Assembly (NCBI RefSeq): GCF_018069705.1
Contig: NZ_CP072943.1
Span: 1,517,453 to 1,581,452, forward strand
Reading direction: 5' to 3'
Source: Aminithiophilus ramosus
Lineage (GTDB): Bacteria > Synergistota > Synergistia > Synergistales > Aminithiophilaceae
Length of the DNA stretch: 64,000 nt
A model generated the notes under the pieces. That model was not told the origin of the DNA and searched no databases. It worked only from the letters and a program-made list of their open reading frames with translations. This document shows positions 8,926 through 17,287 of the stretch, piece by piece. A program made the position numbers and the translations under genes. How positions within the stretch are numbered: position 1 is the stretch's first letter; every line of letters begins with the position of its first letter.

Positions 8926-9690
8926 TCACTCCTCCGAAAGATCGCCTCCCGGCAAAAGACAGCGGGGAGGAAAACTTCTCTTGTGTTCAGATCGGATCTC
9001 TGCCTTCTTGACGAAGGCAAGAACTTCCGGTGTGGCCGTTCCAAAAGCGAGGTAGCGATCGAGAGCGTCGTAGGAAACGCCCATCTCCCCCTCGTCGGTC
9101 TGGCCCGGCCAGAGCCCTGCAGATGGAGGTTTGTTGATGATGCCCTCGGGGACACCCAGATAGCGGGCTATGGAGAGGACCTCTCCTTTAAGAAGATCGG
9201 CGAGGGGCAGAAGATCGGACCCCGAATCGCCATATTTGGTAAAATAGCCGACGGTCCACTCGACGCGATTGCTGGTTCCGCAGACGAGAAAGCCCCGAGG
9301 CTGGGCCACAGCGTAGAGAGTCGCCATTCGCAGCCGGGCCTTCACGTTTCCCAGAGAAAGGGGCGTCGCCCGCTTCTGATCCTCCGGCGGAAGGGACGTG
9401 CAAAGCTGATCGAAGGCAGGCCCCAAATCGATCCTCTCCGTCGGAATATCGAAGGTTTCGGCGAGTTGTCGCGCGTCTTTTTCGTCCCGAGGATCGCTGT
9501 GACAGGGCATAATGAGTCCCGCCATCGATGAACCGCAGACACGGCGGAGCAGTACGGCCAGAAGGGAAGAGTCGATGCCGCCGCTGAGTCCGAGCAAGGC
9601 CCCCTTGGCGCCGGCAGCGGCCAGATGCTCCTCGAGCCAAGACGTGATGCCCTTGACGAGTTCTTTCGGATTGCGGTAAAAATCATTCAC
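8926..9690 (-). CDS. nadE: NH3-dependent NAD+ synthetase
   Basis: Amidates nicotinic acid adenine dinucleotide with ammonia and ATP, the last step of NAD biosynthesis. 254 residues, the length of the short bacterial form without a glutaminase domain. The PP-loop SGGIDSSL is at about 35-42, and CGTSNRVEWTVGYFTKYGD is the typical substrate-binding block. GTG start at 9690 with GGGAGGG six bases upstream. First gene of the nadE-yebC-ruvCAB transcript and divergent from nikR. Confidence 0.96.
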   Translation of the reverse strand: MNDFYRNPKELVKGITSWLEEHLAAAGAKGALLGLSGGIDSSLLAVLLRRVCGSSMAGLIMPCHSDPRDEKDARQLAETFDIPTERIDLGPAFDQLCTSLPPEDQKRATPLSLGNVKARLRMATLYAVAQPRGFLVCGTSNRVEWTVGYFTKYGDSGSDLLPLADLLKGEVLSIARYLGVPEGIINKPPSAGLWPGQTDEGEMGVSYDALDRYLAFGTATPEVLAFVKKAEIRSEHKRSFPPRCLLPGGDLSEE

Positions 9691-9735
9691 GATTATCCCT
9701 CCCTTCTCCGACCCTAGCCTTCACTGACGCCGATA

Positions 9736-9741
9736 ATTTTA
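9736..9741 (-). promoter_or_regulatory. Possible -10 element for nadE operon
   Basis: TAAAAT on the minus strand, about 45 bases before the nadE start. A TGGACA-like -35 candidate exists but with 19-base spacing, so this is a weak call. The 151-base nadE-nikR intergenic region must hold both promoters. I see no convincing NikR operator (GTATGA-N16-TCATAC type) in it. Confidence 0.3.
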
Positions 9742-9841
9742 GCACAGAGGCGTTGTCCCGTGTCCATCGTCGTCGCTCGGCAAAAAACACGGCTTCTGGC
9801 CCATGACGAAAAGAACGAACAGGAGGAGGCGGGAAAGCGAC

Positions 9842-10264
9842 GTGACAACGGAAGATCGCATTCGACGTTTCAGTGTCTCCATACCAGAAGGCCTTCTTGG
9901 TGAATTTGATCAATGGATTTGTGAACAGGGGCTACCTAGCCGGTCGGAAGCCCTGCGCCGGTTGATTCGCGACGGCATAGCCCGGTCCAATTGGGAAGAG
10001 GAAAAAGGTACCCTTTGGGGCACGGTCACGGTTTATTTCGATCACCGCGGCGACGGCGCGACTCACCTCAATCAGCTCCAGCATGACCACGGCCACTCCA
10101 TCATCTGTACGACCCATGTCCACGTCGACGCCGATCATTGTCTGGAGGTCCTCGTCCTCAACGGTTCCGTTCAGGACATCAAGGCGTTTCTCTTCGACCT
10201 CTCAAAAATAAAGGGCATCGAAAGCTCGATGCCCGTCGTTTCCGCGTCTGAAACGCTGGGCTGA
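9842..10264 (+). CDS. nikR: Nickel-responsive transcriptional regulator NikR
   Basis: Ribbon-helix-helix repressor that binds DNA when loaded with nickel. 140 residues from the GTG at 9842. That start is favoured over the ATG at 9803 because an AGGAGGAGG run (9821-9829) lies between them. The RHH domain is RRFSVSIPEGLLGEFD to SRSEALRRLIRD. The C-terminal ACT-like domain keeps the four square-planar nickel ligands at H81, H92, H94 and C100 (THVHVDADHC), with the spacing of E. coli NikR (H76, H87, H89, C95). It stands alone on the plus strand; its nickel transporter targets are not in this window. Confidence 0.95.
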   Translation: MTTEDRIRRFSVSIPEGLLGEFDQWICEQGLPSRSEALRRLIRDGIARSNWEEEKGTLWGTVTVYFDHRGDGATHLNQLQHDHGHSIICTTHVHVDADHCLEVLVLNGSVQDIKAFLFDLSKIKGIESSMPVVSASETLG

Positions 10265-10279
10265 GATCGACGATCTCAG
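10261..10279. terminator. Perfect 19-base inverted repeat between convergent genes
   Basis: CTGAGATCG-A-CGATCTCAG, nine-base arms around one base, overlapping the nikR stop codon and facing the stop of the small zinc-ribbon gene. As RNA it would fold as a seven-pair stem with a five-base loop. No T-run follows on either strand, so activity as a bidirectional terminator is only inferred from position. Confidence 0.4.
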
Positions 10280-10292
10280 CGAGTCAGAAGCT

Positions 10293-10463
10293 TCAGCCCG
10301 CAGCGGCACAGCCGGCAGGTCGACGAAGCGACGGTCCCTCCAGCAGGATCAACACCTTGCCCCTGCAGAAAGGACACTTTTCGGACTGTGTCTCCGATTC
10401 GAACTCTTTGCCGCACGAAGGACAACGATAACGACGTTTCCTCTCCTCCATTACCTTCACCAT
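10293..10463 (-). CDS. Small zinc-ribbon protein
   Basis: 56-residue protein beginning MVKVMEERKRRYRCPSCGKE. Two knuckles, CPSCG and CPFCRGK, 16 residues apart, form a classic Cys4 zinc ribbon; the remainder is basic and short. The ATG at 10463 lacks a clear Shine-Dalgarno sequence. An in-frame ATG at 10451 is better placed behind AAAGGATG. It lies between the argF terminator and convergent nikR. It may be a short regulator or RNA-binding protein; the function is unknown. Confidence 0.6.
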   Translation of the reverse strand: MVKVMEERKRRYRCPSCGKEFESETQSEKCPFCRGKVLILLEGPSLRRPAGCAAAG

Positions 10464-10480
10464 CCTTTCCCTGGCAAAGC

Positions 10481-10522
10481 AGAAACAACCCCCTGGGATT
10501 ATACCCCCAGGGGGTTGTTTCT
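10481..10522 (-). terminator. Strong hairpin terminator of arcA-argF
   Basis: Arms AGAAACAACCCCCTGGG and CCCAGGGGGTTGTTTCT pair perfectly over 17 bases around an eight-base loop, starting 16 bases after the argF stop. The A/T-rich stem base supplies the U-tract, so it should act on the minus strand and perhaps in both directions. Confidence 0.8.
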
Positions 10523-10538
10523 GTCACCGATTTCGGGG

Positions 10539-11534
10539 CTAGACGTTGCCGATCGTTGCAACCATGATGGCTTTGATGGTGTGCATACGATTTTCCGCCT
10601 CATCGAAAACGACGGAATGCTTGCTGCGGAAGACTTCATCCGTCACTTCCATATCCTTGAGGCCGTATTTCTCGAAAATTTCCCGACCGACGGAGGTGTT
10701 GAGGTCGTGGAAAGCGGGGAGACAGTGAAGGAAGAGGACGTCGGGATTTCCCGTCTTGGCCACCATCTCCATGTTGATCTGATAGGGATGAAGAAGCTTG
10801 ATTCGCTCTTCGAAATGAGCCTCTTCCCCCATGGAGACCCAGACATCGGTGTAAAGGGCATCGGCCCCTTTGACGCCGTCGTCGATGCTCTCCGTGAGTT
10901 CGATCGTGGCTCCCGTTTCCTTGGCCAGCTCACGCATCTCGGCCACGAGCGATTCTGCGGGGAAGAGCTCTTTGGGGGCTACGGCCACGAAATGCATGCC
11001 CAGCTTGGCCGATCCGATCATGAGAGAATTGCCCATGTTGTTGCGGGCATCGCCCACATAGACGAGCTTCACCTGCCGCAGCGGTTTTGCCACGTGCTCG
11101 GAGAGGGTAAGCATGTCGGCCAGAATCTGAGTCGGATGGTAAAGGTCGGTGAGGCCGTTCCAAACGGGAACTCCGGAAAAGGCGGCCAGTTCCTCGACGG
11201 TTTCCTGCTTGAAGCCTCGGAACTCGATGCCGTCGTAAAAACGGCCCAATACCCTGGCCGTATCCTCGATGGATTCCTTCTTCCCCATCTGGCTGTTGCT
11301 CAGGAACGTGACCTGGGCACCCTCATCAAAGGCGGCGACCTCAAAGGCGCAACGGGTCCGCGTCGACGTCTTGTCGAAAATCAGGACGACGTTTTTCCCT
11401 TCAAGAAGATTTCCCCTCACTCCCGCAAGTTTCTTCGCCTTAAGCTCCCGAGAAAGATCGAGCAGATAATGAATTTCCTGAGGGGTAAAATCCTTTAATG
11501 TCAAAAAATGACGACCCTTGAGTGAAACAGGCAT
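10539..11534 (-). CDS. argF: Ornithine carbamoyltransferase
   Basis: Catalyses carbamoyl phosphate + ornithine <-> citrulline + phosphate. 331 residues. The carbamoyl-phosphate motif STRTRCAFE is at 57-65, [11 protein letters not shown] and [13 protein letters not shown] are intact, and DVWVSMGEE contacts ornithine. ATG start at 11534 with AAGGAGG nine bases upstream. It is 58 bases downstream of arginine deiminase with no terminator between them. Its role here is therefore probably catabolic (ArcB: citrulline phosphorolysis) rather than biosynthetic. No carbamate kinase gene is in the window. Confidence 0.95.
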   Translation of the reverse strand: MPVSLKGRHFLTLKDFTPQEIHYLLDLSRELKAKKLAGVRGNLLEGKNVVLIFDKTSTRTRCAFEVAAFDEGAQVTFLSNSQMGKKESIEDTARVLGRFYDGIEFRGFKQETVEELAAFSGVPVWNGLTDLYHPTQILADMLTLSEHVAKPLRQVKLVYVGDARNNMGNSLMIGSAKLGMHFVAVAPKELFPAESLVAEMRELAKETGATIELTESIDDGVKGADALYTDVWVSMGEEAHFEERIKLLHPYQINMEMVAKTGNPDVLFLHCLPAFHDLNTSVGREIFEKYGLKDMEVTDEVFRSKHSVVFDEAENRMHTIKAIMVATIGNV

Positions 11535-11592
11535 ACTGATAGCCTCCTTAGAGTAGATATAGGAACGACAGAACGTGGAACCGCTGCGAAGG

Positions 11593-12828
11593 TCAATGAT
11601 CGCGTAGCAGAGGCATGGACATGCAGCGAGGGCCCCCTCGACCTCGCCCCAGCTCCGCTCCCCGGACCTCAAGAACTTTGATCCCGTTTTCCCTGAGAAC
11701 CCTGTTGGAAACGACGTTTCTTCGATAGGTGACCACATTGCCGGGGGCTATCGAGAGCGTGTTCGTGCCGTCGTTCCATTGATCTCGGGCGGCGGCGACA
11801 GGATCGCCGCCACCGGTCTCGATGAACCGAACGGCGTCAAGGTGAAGCGCTTCCCTGAAAGAGGCCCCAATATCATGGCTCTCCGTAAGGGAAAGAAGCT
11901 CTCCTTCGTCATCGTAAACCAGTTTCCAGATACGGATGGCCTCACTGACGCCGGGGAAAATGGTGAACGCATCGCGATCGACCATCGTAAACACCGTGTC
12001 CAGATGCATGTAGGAACGAGTCTTAGGGATGTCGACGGCAAGAAGAGTATGAACGCCGACGCGCTGTGCCAAGCGGCGACCGAGAATCTGAACGGCTCCG
12101 GCTGTCGTTCGCTGGCTGATGCCGATGGCGACGACGTCATCGGAAAGGACGAGGACATCGCCACCCTCCACGTTATAGGGGATCGCGTCGTTTTTGTTGT
12201 CCCCGAACAGAATCTTAAGGTCCTTGAAGTAAGGGTGATTCTCGTAGATATAGCGGGCATAAAGGGGTTCTCGACGACGGGCCTGAAAGTTCATGACACT
12301 AATGATGACGCCGTCTTTAATGAAAACGTGAGGGTCTCTCTGGAAATAGAGGTTGGGAAGAGGGCGGAAAAGGAAGGCCATGGGGTCCAGTACGTCGAGG
12401 ACGAGGCTACGGCAGGGTCCGATCAGGGCGACGGCCTCCGCTTTCGTCAGCCCCGAGATGAGGACATCGGCCAGATCCGAGGGGGTGAAGTCCATCAGTT
12501 CTCTTTTAAGGGCCTGCCCCAGAGGGACGTCCAAGGCCTCCATGGCCAAGGTGTCGTCGAGTACCTGAGAGCGGATCGTCTCATCCCGCAAAACCTGGGC
12601 GAAGCTGTTGCGGAAATAGACGACCTCGACACCGTTATCGCGGAGCAGATCGGCAAAAGCGTCGTGCTCTTTCTGAGCCTCCTCGACCCAGAGAATGTCG
12701 TCGAACAGAAGCTCGTCCTTGTTGTCGATCGTCAGTCGCTCCAGCTCCCGTCCCGGCCTGTGGAGCATAACCCGTTTCAGCTTACCCACTTCCGAGGCAA
12801 CGTAGAAGGCTCTCTCTCGCTCCTCCAC
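11593..12828 (-). CDS. arcA: Arginine deiminase
   Basis: Hydrolyses arginine to citrulline and ammonia, the first step of the ADI pathway. 411 residues. The amidinotransferase-fold signatures are [40 protein letters not shown] and the C-terminal [10 protein letters not shown] containing the nucleophilic cysteine. The GTG start at 12828 is chosen because a G-rich Shine-Dalgarno stretch precedes it and the product then has family length; longer in-frame starts add unrelated residues. First gene of the arcA-argF operon, behind a promoter at 12892-12920. Confidence 0.95.
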   Translation of the reverse strand: MEERERAFYVASEVGKLKRVMLHRPGRELERLTIDNKDELLFDDILWVEEAQKEHDAFADLLRDNGVEVVYFRNSFAQVLRDETIRSQVLDDTLAMEALDVPLGQALKRELMDFTPSDLADVLISGLTKAEAVALIGPCRSLVLDVLDPMAFLFRPLPNLYFQRDPHVFIKDGVIISVMNFQARRREPLYARYIYENHPYFKDLKILFGDNKNDAIPYNVEGGDVLVLSDDVVAIGISQRTTAGAVQILGRRLAQRVGVHTLLAVDIPKTRSYMHLDTVFTMVDRDAFTIFPGVSEAIRIWKLVYDDEGELLSLTESHDIGASFREALHLDAVRFIETGGGDPVAAARDQWNDGTNTLSIAPGNVVTYRRNVVSNRVLRENGIKVLEVRGAELGRGRGGPRCMSMPLLRDH

Positions 12829-12891
12829 TGTCTCCCCCCCATTCTCAATTAAGTGAACCGTCAAGGCTATGCAGTTAAGCTCAATGTCCCC

Positions 12892-12920
12892 GTTATACCA
12901 CATTCGCAATGGAAGGCCAA
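12892..12920 (-). promoter_or_regulatory. Promoter of arcA-argF
   Basis: Minus strand: -35 TTGGCC (12915-12920), 17-base spacer, extended -10 TGG-TATAAC (hexamer 12892-12897). The start site would lie about 55 bases before the arcA GTG. I did not recognise an ArgR-type operator. Confidence 0.6.
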
Positions 12921-12960
12921 GAGGAACGGCGAATATCGATAGAGGCAAAAGAAGGAGCAA

Positions 12961-13019
12961 GGCAGCTCTCGGGCACATCCGCCAAGGGAAGACGGATTTT
13001 ATGTCCTTCGAGAGCTGCC
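12961..13019 (-). terminator. Two-tier hairpin after speE
   Basis: Outer arms GGCAGCTCTCG and CGAGAGCTGCC pair perfectly over 11 bases. An inner ATCCG/CGGAT stem sits within. On the minus strand it is followed by a T/C-rich tract. It lies between the speE stop (13070) and the arcA promoter and probably ends the long envelope transcript. Confidence 0.5.
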
Positions 13020-13069
13020 GGGAGATCAAAAAGCGAAACTTTCAGAAAGAGGAAGGAGGGCGTTTCAGT

Positions 13070-13933
13070 TCATTGGGAGAGGTTCGCACGAAGGAGCTCC
13101 TTGATGAAAGGAGGCAGAACGAAAGAGGCCCGATGGATGTCAGAAGAGTAGTATTGCGTCCTGGCGGAGGGCGATCGCCGGATCGTCCGTGGGTCGGGTC
13201 CCAAGGAGCCGATGGAGTACGTCCAGCTTCCTGTAGGGTAAGTCGGCATGGCTCCCCAGCATAGGAACATGCGCGGAAAGACGGTTCCCATCTGGAGGAA
13301 GGCATGGGAGAGAAGGTCGCGGTTGACGAAAGGCGACTCCGTTTGAGCGACGACCATGCCTCCTTCTCGCAGAGCGGCGGCAACGTCGCGATAGAAGGGA
13401 GCTTCGAAAAGACCGACGGCAAAATCGACGGGATCGGTGCTGTCGACGATAATCGCATCAAAGGTGGCGGGATGGTCTTTGATGAACTTCAGGGCATCCA
13501 TGGGGAGCACTTTTACGCGCTCATCCCTGAGTCCTTCACTGACGGCGGGGAAGAAATCCAGAGAGGCTTTAATCACCTCTTCGTCGATATCGACAAGGTA
13601 GATCTCTTCAACGCAATCATGCTTCACGATCTCTCGAACGCATCCTCCATCTCCCCCACCGACGACGAGAACCTTTCGCGGATCAGGATGGGATGACAAG
13701 AGGGGGTGAACCATCATCTCGTGATAAGTAAATTCATTTTGGTCTGTGAACATCAAAGCTCCGTCGAGAATAAGAGCACGGCCATATTCTTCCGTTTCGA
13801 CGACAAGTAACTGCTGATAGTCTGTCTTTATGTTTTTTAATATAGAAGTAATTCTAAGCCCCAAGCGCATGGCGTTGGTCTGGTATTCAGTGAACCACAG
13901 ATCGTTTTTGCGAATAGCTATAGGTTCAATCAC
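13070..13933 (-). CDS. speE: Polyamine aminopropyltransferase (spermidine synthase)
   Basis: Transfers aminopropyl from decarboxylated SAM to putrescine. 287 residues from GTG at 13933, eight bases after AAGGGTGG. Motifs: LWFTEYQT at the N-terminus, LDGALMFTDQNEFTYHEM, the dinucleotide-like VVGGGDGG, and IIVDSTDPVDFAVGLF with the catalytic aspartate. It is the last gene of the minus-strand block descending from rpiB-upp, 50 bases after ispG. No SAM decarboxylase gene is present in the window. Confidence 0.93.
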   Translation of the reverse strand: MIEPIAIRKNDLWFTEYQTNAMRLGLRITSILKNIKTDYQQLLVVETEEYGRALILDGALMFTDQNEFTYHEMMVHPLLSSHPDPRKVLVVGGGDGGCVREIVKHDCVEEIYLVDIDEEVIKASLDFFPAVSEGLRDERVKVLPMDALKFIKDHPATFDAIIVDSTDPVDFAVGLFEAPFYRDVAAALREGGMVVAQTESPFVNRDLLSHAFLQMGTVFPRMFLCWGAMPTYPTGSWTYSIGSLGPDPRTIRRSPSARTQYYSSDIHRASFVLPPFIKELLRANLSQ

Positions 13934-13983
13934 ATAAAACACCACCCTTGCATGGAATCGCATTTATTGCGTGAGGCAACGCC

Positions 13984-15027
13984 TCAGACCTTCTGCCGTG
14001 CAAGATCCAACAGAACTTCCTCGAAGGACTCCAGCGGAATTTCGCCAAGAGGTATGCCACGGCGGAAAAGGAGTAGTCCTCGAGGCGAGCCGGCGACACC
14101 GACATCGGCATGGCTGGCCTCTCGAGGCCCGTTGACCTCACAGCCCATGACGGCGACGGTCCATCCGTCAGGCAGCGAGGGCAGAAGCGGTTCCATCCGT
14201 CGGACAAGGCTTTCAACGTCGACGCGACGTCTTCCGCAGGTCGGACAGGAGATAAGATCGGCTCCGCGACAGCGGAGTCCCAGAGATCGGAGAAGGGCGT
14301 AACCGGCCTCGACTTCCTGACACGTCGGTCCGGTAAGGCTGACGCGCAGGGTGTCACCCACGCCTTGAGAGAGGATGAGCCCCAGCCCGACGGAACTTTT
14401 GACCAGACCGCGAAGGCCTGGTCCAGCCTCGGTGATCCCGATATGAAAGGGAAAATCATGGCGTGAAGCCAGATCCAGATTGGCTCGCAAGGTCTCATGA
14501 ACCGACGAAGATTTGGCGGAGAGGATCAACGCCTCAAACCCCTCGTCGAGAAGTTGCTCCAGCTGTTCCTCGACGGCCGCCACGAGAGCCAAGGCCCTGT
14601 CTCCGGAGGCCCTGCGAAGCTGGTCGTTGTTGACAGAACCGCTGTTGGCGCCGATGCGGATCACCACGTCGGAATCACGTGCAGCCGAAACGACTTCGCG
14701 GAGGCCGTTACGGCCGCCCAAATTGCCGGGATTGATCCTGATGGCCCGACATCCGGCCTCGATGGCCAGGAGAGCCAGACGGTAATCGAAGTGGATATCG
14801 GCCATGAGGGGAATGGGGCTTGACGCGTTGAGTTTCTTCAGTCTGCCGAAATCCTCTCTTTGAGGAAAGGCGACCCTGGCCAATTCACATCCGACATTGA
14901 CAAGGGCCATCAACTCTTCGTAAGCTTCGTCGCCGTCGCTCAGAGGGGAGACCAGCATACTTTCGACACGAACGGGCGCACCGCCACCGACGCGAAGGCC
15001 TCCTATCGAAACCGATCTTCGAGACAT
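13984..15027 (-). CDS. ispG: 4-hydroxy-3-methylbut-2-en-1-yl diphosphate synthase
   Basis: Reductive ring-opening of MEcPP to HMBPP, the penultimate MEP-pathway step. 347 residues. The TIM-barrel half contains MADIHFDYRLAL and RINPGNLG; the iron-sulfur half contains SCPTCGR and GCEVNGPREASHADVGVAGS, which supply the [4Fe-4S] cysteines. The ATG at 15027 is preferred over that at 15033 because GGAGG lies eight bases before it. It is linked to dxr two genes upstream, so two MEP enzymes share this transcript with rseP between them. Confidence 0.96.
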   Translation of the reverse strand: MSRRSVSIGGLRVGGGAPVRVESMLVSPLSDGDEAYEELMALVNVGCELARVAFPQREDFGRLKKLNASSPIPLMADIHFDYRLALLAIEAGCRAIRINPGNLGGRNGLREVVSAARDSDVVIRIGANSGSVNNDQLRRASGDRALALVAAVEEQLEQLLDEGFEALILSAKSSSVHETLRANLDLASRHDFPFHIGITEAGPGLRGLVKSSVGLGLILSQGVGDTLRVSLTGPTCQEVEAGYALLRSLGLRCRGADLISCPTCGRRRVDVESLVRRMEPLLPSLPDGWTVAVMGCEVNGPREASHADVGVAGSPRGLLLFRRGIPLGEIPLESFEEVLLDLARQKV

Positions 15028-15044
15028 GCTCATCGCCTCCTGTC

Positions 15045-16085
15045 TTAAGGGGTTTTCGCCAGCTTCCACAGATCGCTCCATGTGACGAGAAGAATCAGGC
15101 CGATAAGAACGACGAAACCGGCAAGATGAATGGCATTCTCCCACTTGCTTGACATCTTGCGTCCCAGAATCATCTCGCCGAGGACAAAGACGATGCGGCC
15201 TCCGTCGAGAGCGGGAAAGGGAATGAGATTGAGAATGCCCAGATGGAGGTTGATTACGGCCAGGAAAGACAGGAAAGACCAGAATCCCTGCCGAACAGCC
15301 TCTCCTGCCATGCCGGCGATGCCCACCGGTCCCGTCATCGTGACATCGGTATGGCCGAAAATCCACGAGACGATCCCCCGAATAATATCGACGCCTAGAT
15401 GCCACACGTAGCTGAAGGCCCGCAATAGAGCCTTGTGAAAAGGATACAGAATGACGGGAGGGCGAATCCCGAGAAGAGGAACGCCATGAGCCGCATCGAC
15501 GGGAATCGAAGCGTGGATCGAAAACTGGCTTTCGCCGCGGCGAACATCGAGATCGATAGGGCCCTTCGCCGCTTCTTTCTGCAGAAGAGCAGACAAGGTG
15601 TTCCAGTTTTTCAAGGTTTCTCCGTTGATGGCAAGGATCTCGTCGCCCGCCTCAAGGCCGAGAGACTGGGCGGGGAAGCCCTCCATGAGAGATCCGATTT
15701 TCGTCGAATCAAGGTCGGCCACTCCCTTGCCCCAAAGCAGAAGGGCCGTGAGAAAAAAGGCCAGAAAAAGGTTGACTGACGCTCCCGAGGCGAGAACGAT
15801 GAAACGCTGAAAGGGCGTCTTTAGAGGAAAGGTCCGTCGCTCGTCGACGATCTCTTCTCCCTCTCGCTCCTCCTCCATCCCAGCCAGACGGACAAAACCC
15901 CCGACGGGAAACAGGCGAAAGGACCAGAGCGTCTCCCCTTTTTTGCGTGAAAAAAGGGAGGGTCCCATGCCGAAAGCGAACTCGTGAACCTGGATATCAC
16001 ACCAGCGAGCGGCAAAATAATGACCACCTTCGTGAGCGATAACGCAGATGGCAATGACAAGCAGAAAAGAGAGAAGGCTAATCAG
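15045..16085 (-). CDS. rseP: RseP-type site-2 zinc metalloprotease (M50), probable CTG start
   Basis: Intramembrane protease that cleaves membrane-bound regulators. 346 residues. The zinc motif HEGGH is at 18-22 in the first membrane helix. A PDZ domain follows (about 120-200, MEGFPAQSLGLEAGDEILAI), and the C-terminal zinc ligand region is NLIPFPALDGGRIV. The frame has no ATG, GTG or TTG before the ATG at 15968, which lies beyond the HEGGH motif. A CTG at 16083-16085 is placed eight bases after AAGGAGG and overlaps the dxr stop, so CTG is the likely initiator. Position between dxr and ispG matches many bacterial genomes. Confidence 0.9.
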   Translation of the reverse strand: MISLLSFLLVIAICVIAHEGGHYFAARWCDIQVHEFAFGMGPSLFSRKKGETLWSFRLFPVGGFVRLAGMEEEREGEEIVDERRTFPLKTPFQRFIVLASGASVNLFLAFFLTALLLWGKGVADLDSTKIGSLMEGFPAQSLGLEAGDEILAINGETLKNWNTLSALLQKEAAKGPIDLDVRRGESQFSIHASIPVDAAHGVPLLGIRPPVILYPFHKALLRAFSYVWHLGVDIIRGIVSWIFGHTDVTMTGPVGIAGMAGEAVRQGFWSFLSFLAVINLHLGILNLIPFPALDGGRIVFVLGEMILGRKMSSKWENAIHLAGFVVLIGLILLVTWSDLWKLAKTP

Positions 16086-17287
16086 AGGAGATACCTCCTT
16101 TCAGCGCGAGAACCGCAGACGAAGGATCGAGCGTACTGGCGCGAACGGTCCAGAAGATCGAGGGCATCCTCAAGGGTGGAAGGCGTCTCGCCGCCTAAAG
16201 ACGAGAGCGTCGCCTCGACGACATCGCCGATGGCCGTGAAAGTGATCAGGCCATTTAAAAAGGCGGCAACAGCCACTTCGTCGGCGCCGACCAGGACGAT
16301 GGGAGCTCCACCCCCGCCAAGGGCGGCCTCTCGCGCCAGACGGAAACAGGGGAAACGGGAACCGTCAAGTTTTTCAAAAGAGAGATTCCACAGCCAGGGA
16401 TCGGGAAGCGCCAGGGACTCTTCGAGGAGAAGCCTCTCGGGAAAAGCGAGGGCGGCAGCTGCAGAAAGGCGCATGTCCGGCTGAGAGACAAGGGCCTTGA
16501 CGGCACCGTCGACGAAGGCGACAAAGCCATGAACAAGAGATTTCCGCTGGATGACGGCATCGACTTGAGCGAGGGGAAGAGAAAAGAGCCTCATGGCTTC
16601 GATGATTTCGATGCCCTTGTTCATCAACGTCGCGCTGTCGACGGTCACCTTGGCTCCCATGGACCAGACGGGATGGCTGAGGGCATCAGCTGGTGTAACT
16701 CGCTTCATCTCCTCAGGGGTAAAATCGAGGAAGGGTCCTCCGGAAGCTGTCAGCCATACCTTGGTGATCGATGAAAGGCTTTCTCCTCGGAGGCACTGCC
16801 AAAGGGCACTGTGCTCGCTGTCGAGAGGGCGGAGTTGATGGGGATGTCGGATGTGCGGCATGACCCACTGTCCCGCCACGACGAGGCTTTCCTTGTTGGC
16901 CAGAGAAACGTCCAGGGAGGCATCGAGAGCATCCAGAAGTGCCGGAATGGCCTCCGTTCCCGATGTGGCGAAAACGACATGGTCGAGAGGCACTTGTCCT
17001 AAGGCTTCACGAAGGGAGTCCGGCCCTGTCAAAAGATGAACGTCGGCTGGGAGATCAGGACAAATTCTCCCGGCAGCCTTCTCGTCGTAAAGGGCAACCA
17101 AAGCGGGCCTGAACTCGTAAACAAGAGGCAGAAGAGCTGAATCGTTGGAATGGGCGGCGAGAACTTCGACCTGGAAGCGCTCGGGAAAGCGACGGCAGAC
17201 ATCGAGAACCGATGATCCTACGCTACCTGTCGCCCCCATAAGAGCTAAGCGAATGACATCTTGTCTGGAATCCTTCATCAGAGCCAT
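16082..17287 (-). CDS. dxr: 1-deoxy-D-xylulose 5-phosphate reductoisomerase
   Basis: Converts DXP to MEP with NADPH, the first committed MEP step. 401 residues. NADPH-binding ALMGATGSVGSS at the N-terminus, ANKESLVVAG, the active-site run TASGGPFLD and VDSATLMNKGIEIIEAM with metal-binding acidic residues are all intact. ATG start at 17287 directly behind GAGGTGAT; it overlaps the cdsA stop by ten bases. Base composition is GC-rich, in contrast with cdsA immediately upstream. Confidence 0.97.
   Translation of the reverse strand: MALMKDSRQDVIRLALMGATGSVGSSVLDVCRRFPERFQVEVLAAHSNDSALLPLVYEFRPALVALYDEKAAGRICPDLPADVHLLTGPDSLREALGQVPLDHVVFATSGTEAIPALLDALDASLDVSLANKESLVVAGQWVMPHIRHPHQLRPLDSEHSALWQCLRGESLSSITKVWLTASGGPFLDFTPEEMKRVTPADALSHPVWSMGAKVTVDSATLMNKGIEIIEAMRLFSLPLAQVDAVIQRKSLVHGFVAFVDGAVKALVSQPDMRLSAAAALAFPERLLLEESLALPDPWLWNLSFEKLDGSRFPCFRLAREAALGGGGAPIVLVGADEVAVAAFLNGLITFTAIGDVVEATLSSLGGETPSTLEDALDLLDRSRQYARSFVCGSRAERRYLL

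Noticed and set aside
9691..9841. NikR operator upstream of nikR
   Set aside because: No GTATGA-N16-TCATAC-like palindrome was found, so autoregulation is not supported by sequence.
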